Origin: Cyathus striatus
Lineage: Eukaryota > Basidiomycota > Agaricomycetes > Agaricales > Nidulariaceae
NCBI GenBank assembly: GCA_025738555.1
Contig: JAOVFP010000018.1
Coordinates: forward strand, 1 to 64,000
Direction: 5' to 3'
Length of the DNA: 64,000 nt
Shown: piece after piece, positions 12,401-26,600 of the stretch
Layout of the letters: the number at the start of each line of letters is the position of its first letter
How positions within the stretch are numbered: the stretch's first letter is position 1
The notes under the pieces: model-generated
Told to the model about the DNA's origin: nothing
What the model saw: only the letters and a program-made list of their open reading frames with translations
Database searches by the model: none
Made by a program: the position numbers and the translations under genes

Positions 12401-13589
12401 GCAAGCGTAACACAAGAGGGGAAGAAAAAAAACATGGAACGTATAACAGCGGTACTAACCCAAAACAACGTGTGAAACACGTGTAACCAAGCATGCCATG
12501 AAACATACGGACAGTCGCACTGGTCACTCTCGAGTAGGTATGTCGATCCCCGTAGAGCGGGGCAGACCTAGTCACGATGCTATTTGACTTGGGGTGGAAG
12601 GATGAATTCCATTTCGCCTGGGAGCCCCTTTCTCGGAGATAGTGCCCTAGTGGCGAATTGATCTACAGTAGGGTTCTTTTAAGCGTTCCCTTTGTCTCTA
12701 GAGGGGAGGAAAGGAGGTGAAGGGCGTAAGTGAAGGCGAGGAAAGAGGCTTTCGAAGATGATTTATGAGGGGGGTTCGGTGAAGTTCCGGAGAGACGGAC
12801 GCGAAGGGGTATTATCTCAGTTGAGATCTCGATCGGCGAGGTACGCCCTGCGTGTCTGGCCAGTGCCCAAGAGTGAGATTTCACAAGTTGATCATGATCG
12901 CGCTGAACAATTGTTGTGCAACATCGTAGAGTGTACAGCGCCACGAATCCGTGAGGAGATGATTCCGCTGGAGTTCCAGTGTGGCGTCAATTGATGGATG
13001 TCAGGATTGCGTAAACGACTAGCATTGCTAGCTTGGACTATTGAAATGTGAGACACAGGACGCGCAGAGGGTCGGAGGGTGTTACGAGGAAATATATGTA
13101 TTCGTCGTAGAGAACGACGAGGAGTGAGGCCATGGGCGCCCAAAGGTGAGATATCAAAAGGAGAGGATTGCACCAGCGCCAATTTACCGGATTTGACGGT
13201 GCCTAGTGGGTGGAACGATATAACCAAGTGTGAAATTCCTAATTGGGAGTGTTGGACCCACGATAAAGTTATTCGGAATCCGGCAAGTTGCGACGAACCA
13301 GTTGTGATTCTTTCTTATTGTTATGTTCTGGTTCTTCCGGGCATAGGGTAGCGGGGACGTGTTTCGAAGCAGAGGATGTCCTTTACCCTGAACCGGGTGG
13401 GAAAGTCAGCTCAGTTGCCTAGTCAAGCATAAAGGAGAAGGGCCCCCCCCTCGATTACCAGATGCGCTACTTCTGCCTCTGTCATTCTGGCCCCGTATTC
13501 TGTCCCCAACGCCCAACGACTGAGCATCCGTAAGTCCACTGAGCTCAACTGCCAGACTCGCTCTCTTGACGCGCCATTCCCAGCACCAG
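9464..13589. other. 4-kb stretch without a supported gene
   Basis: Several 60-120 codon frames occur (minus 9778-10008, minus 11148-11483, plus 11687-11983, plus 12758-12994, plus 13079-13351). None shows a known domain or clean exon joins. The GC-richer part at 12.5-13.35 kb could be a decayed gene. No tandem repeats were noticed. Confidence 0.45.
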
Positions 13590-16157
13590 ATGCCCCCCAT
13601 CCGCGACCACAATGTGATCCCACCAGACAGACCAAACCACCCCGACGCCGATGAACACCACGCTTACTCTACCCCCATGACGTACACCTTTCTCCAGAAC
13701 ATGACCCCCTTCACCACCGACTCGAACGAACCCAGTACATCCACCCTCCCCAACCCTCCCCCGCCCCCGCCCACCTCCCAACCACGCCAGCCCGCACCAG
13801 CACGCGTCCTCCCCTCCGAATACTCCCCTCCCTCGCCCCCAGCAGCTCCCCCGCCTCCCCACTCAGCCCAGACGACCCCTTCCCTCTCCCCGCCCCGCCC
13901 CGCCAACCCCCACCACGCGCCCACGCCAAAAAACGCGATGCATCCTACATCCCCCGCCCACCCAACGCCTTCATCCTCTTCCGCTCCTCCTTCATCAAAA
14001 GTCAGCAAGTCCTCAGCAGAGTAGAAGGAAACCACAGCACCCTATCTAAAATCATAGGTACCGTCCCCCACCCTCCCCTCCCCCACCCAGCACAAATGCA
14101 ACGTGTTTCTAATCCGCATTATCCGCGCCTTTTCTAGGAAAACTATGGAAAGCTCTCCCGCGCGAGGAACGAGACGAGTGGGAAGCAAAGGCGTTGGAGG
14201 CACAGGAGGAGCATCGGAAGAAGTATCCCCATTGGCGGTTTCGTCCTGGTTCCAATGCCACCATGCCAAAACCAAAGACGAAGCAGCCCAGCGGCAGCTC
14301 ATCCACCCCCACTCGTGGCCGTGGATCTAGACGCGGGAAGCAGCAGCAGCAGCACCTGGCAGAAGGCGACGAGCATGTCGAGGGAGACGAAGGCGAGGAG
14401 GAGGACGAGGGGCGTCAGCGAAGAGTCAAGGACAGGGGCAAGGGTAAGGGCAAGGGCAAGGCAAAAGCAAGGGAAGAGAGTCTCGAAGACGCACGCTGCG
14501 CCAAGATCGCCGACCTCATCGTCGAAGGCAAAAAGGGCGAAGAACTCGAAGCCCAGCTCGCAGAATGGGAGACCCAATGGAAATCCGAGCACGTAAAGGA
14601 GAAGCCGGTGAAAAAGCGAGCCAAAGCAGCAGCAATCACTGACATCCCCAAGAAACCCCCACCTCCCAAGAAGAAAGCACGTACAGCACACCCAGAGCCA
14701 GAGCCGGACCCACCAGCTTCCAGCTCCCCCTCGACCTCCAGCATCCGCATCGACATCGACATCGACGATTCCACGGGCCGAGCATCGCCTGACCTCGACA
14801 AAACAACCTCAAATGAGACCATACGACGACGACAGATCCTGTCCTCTTCCTCCAGGGACACCGAGTCGTCCATCTCTGACCGCAGAACGAGGTCCCCAGA
14901 TCGAAGAAGCACCAGCACAAGTGGAGCAAGTCCCGTGGATTCCCTTTCCGCTCTTCCTCTCACGTGCATGTTTAAACGCTCTCCATCCCCAGCCCGCAAC
15001 TCCCATTCACCACCCATCTCCCCAAATGACTCGACCCCGCACGCTCGACGTCGTACCCATTCTCAGACGCGTAAGTTCTCTCGTTCTATTTACATCCTCT
15101 ATTAACCACCCCTCATCCAGCCACTTCACGCGGCGACCATCAACATCAACGGGTGTCTCATGTCCACGCCGGTGGTGCACACAATCACGCTGCTCACGAC
15201 CACATGAGACGAGACTCCGTTCCGTTCCAAATGAACATGCCCAGTTACAATCACCCCCCGCAGGGGCTCCAGCGGAACTTCAGACCTGAACAACCTGCGC
15301 AAGGCGCGTGGTGGACAACGCAAATGGACGACTCCCCTCGTGGCATGTCTACTCCGCTCTATGCCCCAGATGGCCGTGACGAGCCCAATGTGATAGTCTC
15401 AACAGACGGAATGGGATACGAAGCTGCCTCTTCCTCTCGGTACGACCACGCGTTCATGGAGGTCCGTCTCGTCTCGTCCCATTTCATTCTCTCCCTCGTG
15501 CTAACTTTCCCCTAGGATTACCAGCCTCTCCAGCCCGGTGGAGATTCGAATGGACTCGTTAGCTGGGGCACCAACCCCGGTCGACAAGGCCACGTAGCCC
15601 TAATCCCTGATCCATTCATTCACGAGTCTAAATCCAGTATGGTCATTCCACCACCTGCGTTGTCTCCGTCAAGCCCGTCCTTCGAGCCCTCCACCCCGGT
15701 TACCTTGTCACCCGGCACAACAGAAGCCGCCTCTCCCTCCAATCCCAATTCAACCGTAACTGCAACTTCTCCCTCAGCCTTGTTCTACCCACCACTGTCG
15801 CCCGTCACCCCTCCCACGCTACCCGCGTCGTCGTATTCCACCCTCTCGGGTTGGGCAGGTGACACGCAACCCGTGAACGCCGTTGGTGGAACGCTAGGGT
15901 GGTACAACTGGGACTTTGACCAGCGCCATGTAGATCCCATCCCCATCCCTACCTCTGAAGAAGAGTGGGACAGAATGGAGATGAATCACTCGAGTGCTAC
16001 TTCCAAGGCCGTTTTCGCCGACCCGCTTAGTCCCGAGGGAAATTTCCCCGGCGGCCAAGTTCGGTATGGAGACCAGGGCGTGTTGTCGAGAGAGCAGCAA
16101 CATGCGTCTGGTCGTCATATGATGTCGGACTCGACTACGCAGCTTCCTCGGCGTTAG
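13590..16157 (+). CDS. HMG-box transcription factor
   Basis: Five exons: 13590-13734, 13791-14057, 14138-15070, 15121-15461 and 15516-16157. They sum to 2328 nt (775 codons) with phases that agree. The HMG box spans about residues 103-172: IPRPPNAFILFR, then EGNHSTLSKIIG, LWKALPREER and YPHWRFRPGSN. This is a sequence-specific fungal HMG type (MATA_HMG/Rox1-like). The box is split by an 80-nt intron. Downstream are a Gly/Lys/Arg-rich basic stretch, a coiled-coil-prone region and Ser/Pro-rich disorder. The first intron (13735-13790) is needed to reach the HMG frame from an ATG and is the least certain part. The gene is C-rich on the coding strand, so long shadow frames exist. It likely binds DNA in the nucleus; a role in mating or development is possible but unsupported here. 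Confidence 0.85.
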
Positions 16158-18267
16158 CGAGGCTTCCGTTGTCATTGAAAAATCTTTGCAAAATGCCCAA
16201 TCACGAGGCAACTAACTATCTTTGGAACCGTTTTTATCTTTCCGTGTTACTTTCCTTTTCCATGTCACCCTATATATCCACACACACGACTTGGCTGTAA
16301 GCGTAAGAGTATGCGCTGTTAATTACGCTGTTCAATCTAACTTTTTTTTGGTTTTCGTTTTTGATTAACCCCTTTCTCACTTGTAACTTTACACTTCATC
16401 GTATATAGATTAACTTGTAGCATCACTGTATAACTAGCTATTTTGTCTTGGATTTCGGTTTTTATGTATGCATTGTCCATATATCAGCATCTTGTACCTA
16501 TATATTCGACATTACTTCTATTCTATAGGATACCATATCTTGTTCTTTATCTTCGTATCCTTGTCGTTATTTTGTGTAAACGGGAGTTTTGGGAGTTTTA
16601 CCTGCACCATCTATTACTACTATTTGTCTATTAGACTTGCTATCAATCGCCTTTGTTCTTACTCCGTTTACTTGGGTGAAAAACTTTTATAAATTTGTTA
16701 CATATTTTTTTTCGATAATAAGTCTTACTATTATTGCCAGTCTACTGAAAAATATAGTCAAGAGTGTAGATCAGGGAGCTTGCAGGGAGCAGACACAGTA
16801 TTTTCGGTGCCAAAAATAGAACTTCACCACGTGCTTCAAAGGCAAAATTTTCTGAAAAATGTTGCTCTTATCCTATTGGACGTTACTGGTGATCTCAAGC
16901 AAAACTACTAACACTATTGTCTACTAGCAATTTTAGTTTTGATCCGCGAGCTACGAGAAAGTACCATTTCATTTTTTCCCTCAGAAGCAAACTGTATTTC
17001 TTACCACCTATACATAGGCCCTGCACGTTCCGATGCAAAATAGCATCACCGACAACGATCATATTCCGTGGCCTCTACTTTCGCAAGGTGGCGGCCTCGG
17101 TAACGCAACTAAACCCACCCCCTTCGACGTCGCGTGAAGCCATTCATGTGTAATAGTGTTAGAGAGCTGCCTCAGTCCACAACACGCGTACATATCTCAC
17201 CACACTTGCCCGATAAAGGCCTGTACGCCGTAGTTTCCGTCAAGTTTCCGTAAGCATTAAACCTTGTACCCAGCATGATCAAATTTTCATCCAATGTCTT
17301 CGGTCGACGCACAAGGTCCATAGCACTCCTGATGACCTACCGCAAGATAGATAGCCTCTTGCGACAAGCTCTCGGATCGTATTCCTTTCGTCGAGGCAGT
17401 TCGGCAGAACCTACTTGTTTGTAAACTAAGAAATGATAACGACTGCAAGGGCTATCGTCACTTCACAATCACGGGAGCACGAATTATCATCTTATTACAG
17501 GCCGCTCCGGGAATGCGGACATAGGTTCTTATACTCGTCTCCATCTTTCGTCCTTCATGTGGCCATTTGTTCTAGCGGAGCCTACAACCTTGCGTCACCC
17601 GCATCGGAGGATTCCTACAAGACTCCCGAATAGTAAGGCATTCCACCTTCTTGGCTCTTTAGACGTTTAAAAATTTCCAAGTCATAGCTTATGATACCTC
17701 TTGTCATGGGGTCGGAGACAAGCTGAATACTCCACAGTCCTCGCCGTGCATGTACCGTATTCATTGTCTTGACGATGGCGTACACCAATCATCAGACCAA
17801 TGAGCTGGCGAATACGAACACATGTCTCAGAACCCGAGCTCGAAATTGCCATTTCAAGCGATCGATACGGTATTTTAATCAGGGATCAATTATTCCCTCC
17901 CGCCCAAATGGATCGCTGGAAGTAGCCAAAGTGCGTAAAAGAGTAATGAAGTTGCCAGTTTTCCGCTACTTACGTTCACTAACTGAATGTCTCGTGCTTT
18001 TTCAACATATAGATGAAGATGATGATTTTTTCATGCCTAAATGGGGCTGATATTTTGAATACTTTCACCTAACGAAATGACAGAAAAATGACTGGTACTC
18101 TCGGTCAACTGACCTCAGAATGTTAGTACGTGAATGACCGGGCCTCTTGTATTCTTATTTCGGTATCGAGCATTGGTACTCTTCTGGTTATCTGATCACC
18201 TCACAGGGCAAAAGGGATGGTATGTATAAAAGGAGAGCAAGAGACTCGTAGAACGACATCGCCTACA
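16158..18267. other. Intergenic, AT-rich
   Basis: 3' flank of the HMG gene followed by unique AT-rich DNA. A pyrimidine-rich stretch lies near 16.3-16.6 kb. No domain-bearing frame was recognised. The last 100 bases hold the promoter of the glycosidase gene, with a possible TATA-like GTATAAAAGG at about 18223. Confidence 0.5.
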
Positions 18268-20656
18268 ATGCGTCTCTTCTTGGTATCTGTCTGTCTTCTA
18301 CTCTTCCAACGTATTAACTCGCAGCAAATACAAGACGTAGTACGTCTCATTATCCTACTGTAACCCGCTAGCACGTTCTTATACTTTACAGTGGCAAACG
18401 ACTTGGGATCGAACAAAGCTATTTTCCTCAATTTCTGTAGCAGCGCCGATCAGTTTCCTTAGCCCAGGCTCAGTAGGAAGCGCAGATATAGTCATCAACG
18501 ACCAAGCAGTCTATCAGACAATCGACGGATTCGGAGCTTCTCTCAGTACGACTTCCTACACCGTGGATCTGTTTGTTCCTCTCTAATTTTCTTGACAGCG
18601 GATTCTTCGGCACTTGTATTAAATAATCTCAAGGTTCGGATTGTTATAATTTTCTGAACTTTTATAAATGTTAAAAAACGCAGTCTCGAAACCCCGTCAA
18701 TTATTGGGCTGTCCTTCGGTATATGTTCAATCCCACCGATGGGGCAGATGCTGCAGGTCTCAGCTACGTACGCATAACAGTTGGTGCATCGGACTTTTCG
18801 CCATTCGGTGGGTATGATACGGACGTGTGCTTGCCACGATCTTAATTTTTTTACAGTATACAGCTTAGACGACACTAGCGGTGATACCACCTTCGCGAAC
18901 TTTAACATCAATCGAACACCATCTTACGTTTTCTCTGTTCTCCGTGATATTCGTTCGCTTAACGATCGCATTAAAATCCATTTGGTTCCTTGGTCGCCTG
19001 TACGCGTTAACTCCTATCTTTTTCGACCAAAACGCTAACCTCATCACGCAGCCGGCATGGATGAAAGACAGTGGAACAATGTTGGGGGGCTCACTTCAGT
19101 CTCGGTACATCAGTGCTTGTACGTGCCATATTCTCGTTGATCTATAGTCTATCTGAGTACGTTGGGGACTCGATCCAGACCCTACTTATCTTCTCAAAGC
19201 TGTTCAAGCATATCAAGGTTTAGGATTTACCGTATATGCGATTTCCATACAGGTGTTACATATTCGCTGATAGGCTGTACAGCTGACTAATGAAAGCCCC
19301 AGAATGAGCCCCAAAACAATAATCCCACATATCCATCGGCAACCTATACGCCTGCAGTAGAAGGGCAAATCGGTGCCGGGCTTCGGACTTTGTTGAATAA
19401 TAATGGCTTGTCCAATGTGAAGGTCATCGGATACGAGGTACGTACCATAGCCTTGCCATCAATCGAACCGTCACCAATCCTTCTATAGCATAATTGGGAT
19501 AATGCGGGATCATATGCGGTACAATTGGTAAGTGATGCTGTTTGTGACGTATTACCCCTCCTTATGTAGGATTTAGATGCAGTCCAACGGCAATGCGTTT
19601 GCTGGCGTCGCTTTCCACTGCTATGCTGGCCCCGTCACTAATCAAGATCAATTCCACAGCGCCTTTCCTAACAAAGTTGGGCACATCGTAGTTAATAATA
19701 CTATTGACGACTTACATCGCTGTCACTGTAGGAGATATACTTTAGTGAATGCTCTGGGACGTACGGGTCGGACTGGTGGAGCGACGTCAAGGTAAGAAAA
19801 ATCCTGCTTACATAGATGGTATCTAATACTATCATTCACCAGTGGTATATGGACAATTTGTAAGGAGTCTTAGGTTGATCATTAAAGGGCAGCTGATATA
19901 ACGCAATTTACAGGTGGATTGGTAGCCTTGGTCACTACTCGCGGAATGTAAGCTCCCCCCCTGTCTTCAAGATCGTTTCTCAATATACCCCCCCCCCAGG
20001 GACTGATGTGGAACATTGCGCTTGACGGGAGCGGTAACCCAAAACTTCCTGGAACCGACAGCTGCGGTAATGGGTGTCGCCCGCTGGTAACGGTCAATAA
20101 CGATGGTTCTTACCAATTCAATCAGGAATGTGAGTGTTAACACTGGATTTATTGCTAAAGAAGCTCTGAATGCTGATCAATGCAGTTTATTCTATGGCAC
20201 AAGCATCGAAAGCTATTCTTCCCAAGGATACTGGTGGTCCATATGGACAAAGAATCGGTGTAAGCGTCAGCGGCTCTCTCGGCTGGTCCCTCCGAGTGGG
20301 CGCATATGTAACTGGAAGGCTCTCAAGCAGTAATTTGAATCGATATGCCATTGTCGTTATGAACTGTAATGTTCTCCTTGCTATATACTTTTCAAACGTT
20401 ACTAATACTTACTTCTCAGGGAATGACAACGTGTCCAGTGGCTCAGTCAGTCCAGTTCCTGTGAACGCAACCATTGAGTTTCGCGGAATGCAGGTAATAA
20501 ATAGCAATGCATGTTATTATCTTTATTCTGAACTTCTTTCAGGCACGCTACATTTTCCCAGTGGGTGTCACCACGCTTTGGTGGTATGCACCTCCAACTG
20601 CCGGCCGGAGAAGCTTGAATTCCACGAGTTCTACTTTTAACGTTACGGCTAACTAA
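18268..20656 (+). CDS. Secreted GH30-family glycoside hydrolase
   Basis: Seventeen exons separated by sixteen introns of 49-60 nt sum to 1551 nt (516 residues), and all phases agree. A signal peptide (MRLFLVSVCLLLF) is followed by QTIDGFGASLTDSSA, the hallmark start of the GH30 (beta/alpha)8 barrel, then NPVNYWAVLRYMF, RITVGASDFSPF, VPWSPPAWMK, the acid/base motif QNEPQ (E225), a GVAFHCYAG strand and the nucleophile motif YFSECSG (E320). A C-terminal beta domain with PYGQRIGVSVSG and WWYAPP ends the chain. Known fungal members cleave beta-1,6-glucan or beta-1,6-galactan; subfamily and substrate cannot be fixed by eye. It is probably extracellular, acting on wall or plant polysaccharide. No catalytic residue is missing and the gene looks functional. 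Confidence 0.9.
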
Positions 20657-21876
20657 TGATTTTTTCGCGTGTATTCTTCAAGAAAGGGTCTACATTGGTA
20701 ATAGGAGGGAATTGCTTATTCAATCTTTTGATCGTATTTATATCACGTTCTACTGTTTATGGAAACGTAGTATAAGCCCACATATATCTCTAGCATTGTG
20801 AATGTGTTAAATTGACACACAATTTGTACTAAATATACGAGATTTTGCAAATGCATCGTGCTCTCGAGTCAAGGAAATATAGAGGGCTGATTTTCTATAA
20901 CGTGTATTATTTTTTAACTTGCCATGAGGGGGCACATACTACCGAGAGAAGTGATGGAAGTTGCGTACAAGACCACATAAATATAACTTAATTTTACTGG
21001 GTGCCCATAAAGAATTCATATACTTACAATTGCATTATAGCTTTTAGAGTCATGAGGTACCGGAGCTGTGGTATTGATACTGAGACTAGCACAATATTAT
21101 GAAAATATATTTTGGGGAGGGATAGTAATCTGGAAGTAAGTTAAAGGCGGCGGACGGCGGACCCCGACGTCTTGATAAGATCACGTGACTTACACGCGTT
21201 TTCAATGTGTTTGTTTACGGATTTTTTTCAGATCTAAGTAACGCCTACCGAACGCCCAACTGCGCCCCTTCTTCGAGCGACTCAGGGCACATGTCAAAGT
21301 TCTGCGGACGCTACGCTGCTCATTTATAGCTCTCGACTGTACGAGGCTCTCGCTACCATAGTCCCACCACGCCCATCAGAACGAGGGAACAAATATGTCG
21401 CTACTACTGTCTACTGCCAGCTGACAAGTTCTTTAACAGAACGTCTACCGACAACACGACCTTCTCGGTTACCAAAAACGATGCGCTCTCCAGACACAGG
21501 ACGTATTCATCCTTTCTTTACTGGGGCAACCGATGTCGGCTATCTTGGAAGTCAGTCATATCCTACTTCTTGGAGCCGCGAGGCAGGTCGCTCCCCCATG
21601 ACTCAGGTTATCTACTTCCTTAAAGGGCACATGTTCGCCTCTCGCACAAGTACCTATTATCCAAAAAAAATGAATAGGGTATGTACTAGAATAGAAGCAT
21701 CGAAAAGAGGGTCTGATCGAGTGGACTTTTGCCAGCTCAGAGCTGTTCTCAGCTACGCATCGCATCTCGACGCTCACCTCTTCCCCTCTTTATAAGCTCA
21801 GCTCGCCGTTTTACTTTCAGGCTCGAGCGAGATCCATCGGACGGAATCCCTTCCCAGTCTTTTATACAGCGCTCAT
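20657..21876. other. Intergenic between glycosidase and DUF6699 genes
   Basis: AT-rich 3' flank, then a GC-richer upstream region from about 21.15 kb. A plus-strand frame at 21481-21795 has no recognisable domain and is probably 5' untranslated or chance. Confidence 0.5.
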
Positions 21877-23256
21877 ATGACTTCTTACTTGCGTAGTATC
21901 TTCGGTGTGGGTCAGGCGAACTCCAATTCACGAAGCAGCAAGTCTCATAGTCGATCCCAGTCCGCTTCCTCGAGTCCAACACAGGCAAATGGCTACGGAT
22001 ATGGGTATCCGATACCAGGAAGTGCCCCGAGCTCTTCTTCGTATTCGATTTCTAGAGAGAGAAGCAACAGCTTCGTAGCTGCTCGAGCGAATGCACCATC
22101 ACCACTTCGATACGGCACCTATGATTCGAGCTCTGCACGCTCAAGAAGCCATGCTGGTCATCAGTCTTCACCTACCACTCAGCAGCCGACGTCACACCAT
22201 CATTCTTCACAATCGTCGAGGTCTTTATTGTATAGGAGTGCGAGTCATAAGGCTGGGGACCGTCGTACGTGTACTCCATACGTCTTTCATCGAATCCGGT
22301 TGACGTGCATTTTGCAGCATCGCCATATCCTATATACACACCTACCGGCTCCTTCAGCAGTGTACGGTCTTCAAATTCGTCCATTTACCCCGGTCCCGGT
22401 TCCTCAAACCACGGCCATCGATCCGCTCCTCCTCGAACTTCGAGTTCTGCAAGTGTAGCAACAACTCGCTCAGTCCTGAAGACGAGCAATTCTGGGCATT
22501 CAGGGTCAAAAGCCGGTCCACGTACGTTCATTCCGCGCCCTATTCCACAGTTCATTACGGACATTAACTAAAATACCTTTAGATGCCCACGTCTCTTTCG
22601 AAAATCCTAACCGACCCTCTGTTCTCCACATGCACCCCATTCTGGCGTACAGCCGTCTGCACCGCGCTCCACTCACGTACGACGTTACGTTCACGCCGTC
22701 TTCGCGTACTGTATTGGATCGTCACACGCTCACCCCGATCCCCGGCCACACTCTCGCAGAACCAGCTACCGAGCCGCCGACCCTTGGTCGATTGGTCCTG
22801 AAGGCGGAGAAGCTTCCGTGGCCTATTATAGCATCTGTACGAACGTCAACGCCTTCTCCCTCTCCCTCACCTGCCCGCCCTCGGTTCTATCTTGGTGGTT
22901 CATCGGGGAGCAAGAAAGCTGCAGCAGCTGCGGCAGCAGCCCCTCCTATCGTAACGACTCCAGTCTCTAATCTGGACGTGCTATACGCACTCCACGTAAG
23001 TCTATCAACTCGGGTAACCCAACAGGAGTGGGATGCCCTTGGTCACGGCAGCAAAGCTCAGCGCAAAGTTAGCAGGGCATACGAAAAGCGATGCACACGA
23101 ATGGGCGGGGGCTGGGAATCAGGCGTACGTAGGATTGACTTCCTTGAAGGAAAGACTAAGCTTGTTGGGATCGAGATGGTGATGGATAAAAATGCCGTCG
23201 TAGGCGCGGGTTCGTCTGCTATTTGGACGGGGAAGGCGATTTTTGTAAAACCGTGA
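21877..23256 (+). CDS. DUF6699 domain protein
   Basis: Three exons (21877-22264, 22318-22521, 22583-23256) give 1266 nt, 421 residues. The first half is Ser/Tyr/Pro-rich and disordered. From about residue 210 comes a domain found across basidiomycetes: HPILAYSRLHRAPLTYDV, TVLDRHTLTPIPGHTLAEPA, PTLGRLVLKAEKLPWPI, then, after a Pro/Ser and poly-Ala insertion, LDVLYALHVSLSTRVTQQEW, KAQRKVSRAYEKRC and RRIDFLEGKTKLVGIE. I recall this as DUF6699; its biochemical role is unknown. Both introns have GTACGT donors. The intron lengths (53 and 61 nt) match the neighbours. The gene appears intact. Confidence 0.86.
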
Positions 23257-23605
23257 TCGGAGACCTGGGGCTACTGGTTTGTTTTTCTCTAAAATTACAT
23301 TATGATGGGTAACGGGCTCGTTATTGTTGATGTCTTTCATGCATGGGACTTTTGATATGTTGTTATTTACGGATTATCACGACTGTACGATGAACACGAT
23401 GGACACGATTATCATAGCTGTATATAACATCACTGCGCGGCTGGGCCTGCGATATGTATCATACTCATCTTATGAAAGCTTATGTGCTTATGAATGATCA
23501 TTTTATTTTCATGTTTTACATTCGATCTATAACGTTAACTTAAATCGAACCAGATACATACAACATACGCCTACATCCACATCTCAAAATTGTATGAAAA
23601 GTGAT
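23257..23605. other. Convergent intergenic spacer
   Basis: AT-rich spacer between the ends of two convergent genes; nothing beyond presumptive 3' untranslated sequence was seen. Confidence 0.5.
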
Positions 23606-26600
23606 CTACTGCATCACCAACTTACGCTCAACCGCCAACGCCGACACAATAATATCATCTAAAAACTCATGTCCCTGGGGGAAAACTGTCAACTGTGCAG
23701 ACGGAAGCGGGGGAGACGAGTCCGCAGGGGAGGTATAAATGTCGCAAGCTGAGTCATTTGCGACGATGGTGACGGTAGCGGCATTGCACGAGTAGGAGCT
23801 GGGGTGGAGCACTATAAAGATATTACAATACTGCGAAGGGATACTTTCTAAAAGAAAACAAGACGTACGATACATACGGGGGATCCGTCGTCTAGATTTG
23901 CTCGACAATCCCAGCGCAGTGTTATGCCGTTCAACGTCCAGTTCCAGTGTTTCTGTATTGGTATGTAAATAGGAGCTAGAGAAGAGGAAAGGTGATCTAG
24001 GTACTCACAGGATCCGAATTTATAGTGTATAGGACATTCGACAGTCGAGTCATCGTATCTCCCATTCGCAGTACGCCTCGTTTGTTATTTAGGGATATAC
24101 TGTGTTAAGAATAGAATAAGCATGCGGGTAAGAAGAAAAAGGAAAGGTGAGAAGGAAGGAAGTAGACGTGGTCGTGTGTATCTAGGCAGTAGATCGGTGA
24201 GAGGCATTCAAATGAAAGAACGAGCCAGAATGCGAGCGGGAATATGGAAGCTGCTAGTCCCGCGTGCTTCTGGTTCCAATGATATCCCTAAGGAGACGGG
24301 CGTGAGCTTCATCCTTGTAGCCTTCTTGTAGCCTATCGTATTTAACCTCCTTTCGGAACCAGGAAAACGGAAGACGGTAGTAGAAGGAAGCCAGAAAAAT
24401 TGGACTGTGGACTAGCAAAAGGGTGTTACGAATCATGCAGCTACAAGCCGGGAAATAGCGCAGTAGTCCACTCGATTGCTAGATGGCGTGTAGACATCGG
24501 AGGTCGGAATAGAGCTTCTAGGAACGGTACTATTCCTCACCCTTTTGTAAGTCCCGTGCAGATGAATAGTGGTAGAAATCAAGAAGACGTTAGGCATGAG
24601 ATACGGCCTCTGTAGTGACCCCAAATATACAATCTCTGCACTGTCATGTCTCTTGTGCTTTAAAAATCCAAAGAACTGTCATTTAAACACATACATCGTC
24701 GAGGAGAGCCGCCAAAATCGAATGGGTCGACCATCCATAACAATAACTCCTGCGCCAAATATCACAAAGTCAAGACCACCCGAATCATCAACGCGTGTCG
24801 TTCGAGATTACAATCAAGTATAACCGCCACATTAAAGCTGCGATAGGCAAATGTCCAAATACGTCCAAAAACCTCACGATAGACCTATCGTCAGCCACCG
24901 CCTCCACCCATTCCGTGAAAGTTACACGAGATGCATCGAGACGTTAAGGGACAGTTGAAAGCTTCGGATGGATCTAGGACGTCACATAGTCTTAGCAGAC
25001 ACAGACAGCTGACATCAGTACTAGTCCCAGCTTACGATCTTGGGTATGTAGCCAGACAAATCGTAGGTTCCCAAGGACGTACAAAGCGTACACGAACACC
25101 TCCCAACGGCAATTCGGGCATATATAAACCAATAACTGGTGTTATAGTACATCCGCCACGAATATGCGTATAACATATTGCTATCGACGCCAACGTTAGA
25201 AAAGCCTCCAGAGCGCAAGCGGATGGATCCAGGACGTCATGTAGTCTTAGCAGACACGGACAGCTGACATTAATACTCCCAGCTTGCGATCCTTGGTACG
25301 TAGGCAGACTTCGAGGGCCGCAATTCTTGTGTCATACACCCCCCACGCAATACGCATATACCATATCACTATCGGCGCTACCGATAGGCATAGTCCAGGA
25401 TCCTGATAAAGCTGCGTACGACATCTGTCTTGGCAGACACATAAAGCTGACATCAATAAACCTAGCTTGCTTCCGAGGTACGCATACAAACAAGTTCCAT
25501 ATAAGCAGTCCTCCATACGCTGAGAGCTCACGAGCGGCGGCCGGGCATGGCTTTACCAATCCTGATATCGGTGAAATCCCCGCACAATATCGCTACCGGA
25601 TCCGATAGTGAGCCCAGAATCATGATAAAGCAAAATGGCGTCGAGGTACACATGAGAGTACTCGATAAGCTCGCATGCAGGTTGCCAGGGCCTGCGAATC
25701 GGCGTATACGTAGCCACAGTATATATAGGTGGGCGCGAGATTAGAATGACGCGACGCAGAGTTTGTAGGCCTAGCAGACAACCATCATTACGAGTGGTTT
25801 GGTATAAGTATTAATCGAACCAAGCGGGCCCTTTCCTAAGGATCAGAACCGGGTCCACGTAACATCTTCATCTCGAACACATCAACCAAAGAACTACATC
25901 AACAAGGGTCCACAGATGGTACTACCACCGTGAGGTGGGCGCGTTGATACATCTCCTGCGCAGCACCCTTGTGTGTACAAGATCGCTGGCTATCCACTGC
26001 ATGCCATCAATCCCAATGGCGTCGATGTACCCATCGCATACACAGTCCGCGGCGGCTAGTCATGCGAGACAGCGTATACCCGGTCACAACGTATGTCCCC
26101 TGCAATAACTGGACTCGAAATCAAAACGACGCTATGTATAGTTCGAAAGTAGGACGTACCTTGGCAAACACCCAACATTACGAGTCCCAATCTAGTTTGA
26201 TCGAAGTATCCATCGAACCAAGCCGCCTCCTTCCCAAGCATCAGAACCGGGTCCACACATCAACAAAGCTCCGAACGATGGTACAGCGGCGTACGTGGGT
26301 GGTTTGGTGTGGTGGAGTGTGTTTATACACCCTTGTGTGCGCAAGGTCGCTAGCTATCCACTCCTTAAATAGCGTCGATGTACATATCACATATACAGTC
26401 CTCGATAACCTCCCACGCAGTGACTTTCAAGGCATGCGAGAATAGCTGGGCTCGAAATCAACACGATACTAGAGTTCGAAAGTAAGACGTGCCTTGCCAG
26501 ACACCCAGATTACGAGTTAACAACTAACCCAACTGGCTTAATGCATCGAACCAAGCTGGCTAGTTCCTCCAGAGCATCCGTGAGGCAGTGGTGGGGCGAT

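Noticed and set aside
13423..14035. Several Gly/Trp- and Pro-rich frames on both strands
   Set aside because: Shadows of the C-rich HMG-box gene; the spliced HMG frame accounts for the region.
14299..15017. 130-200 codon minus-strand frames opposite the HMG gene
   Set aside because: Antisense to the basic and Ser/Pro-rich region and lacking any domain.
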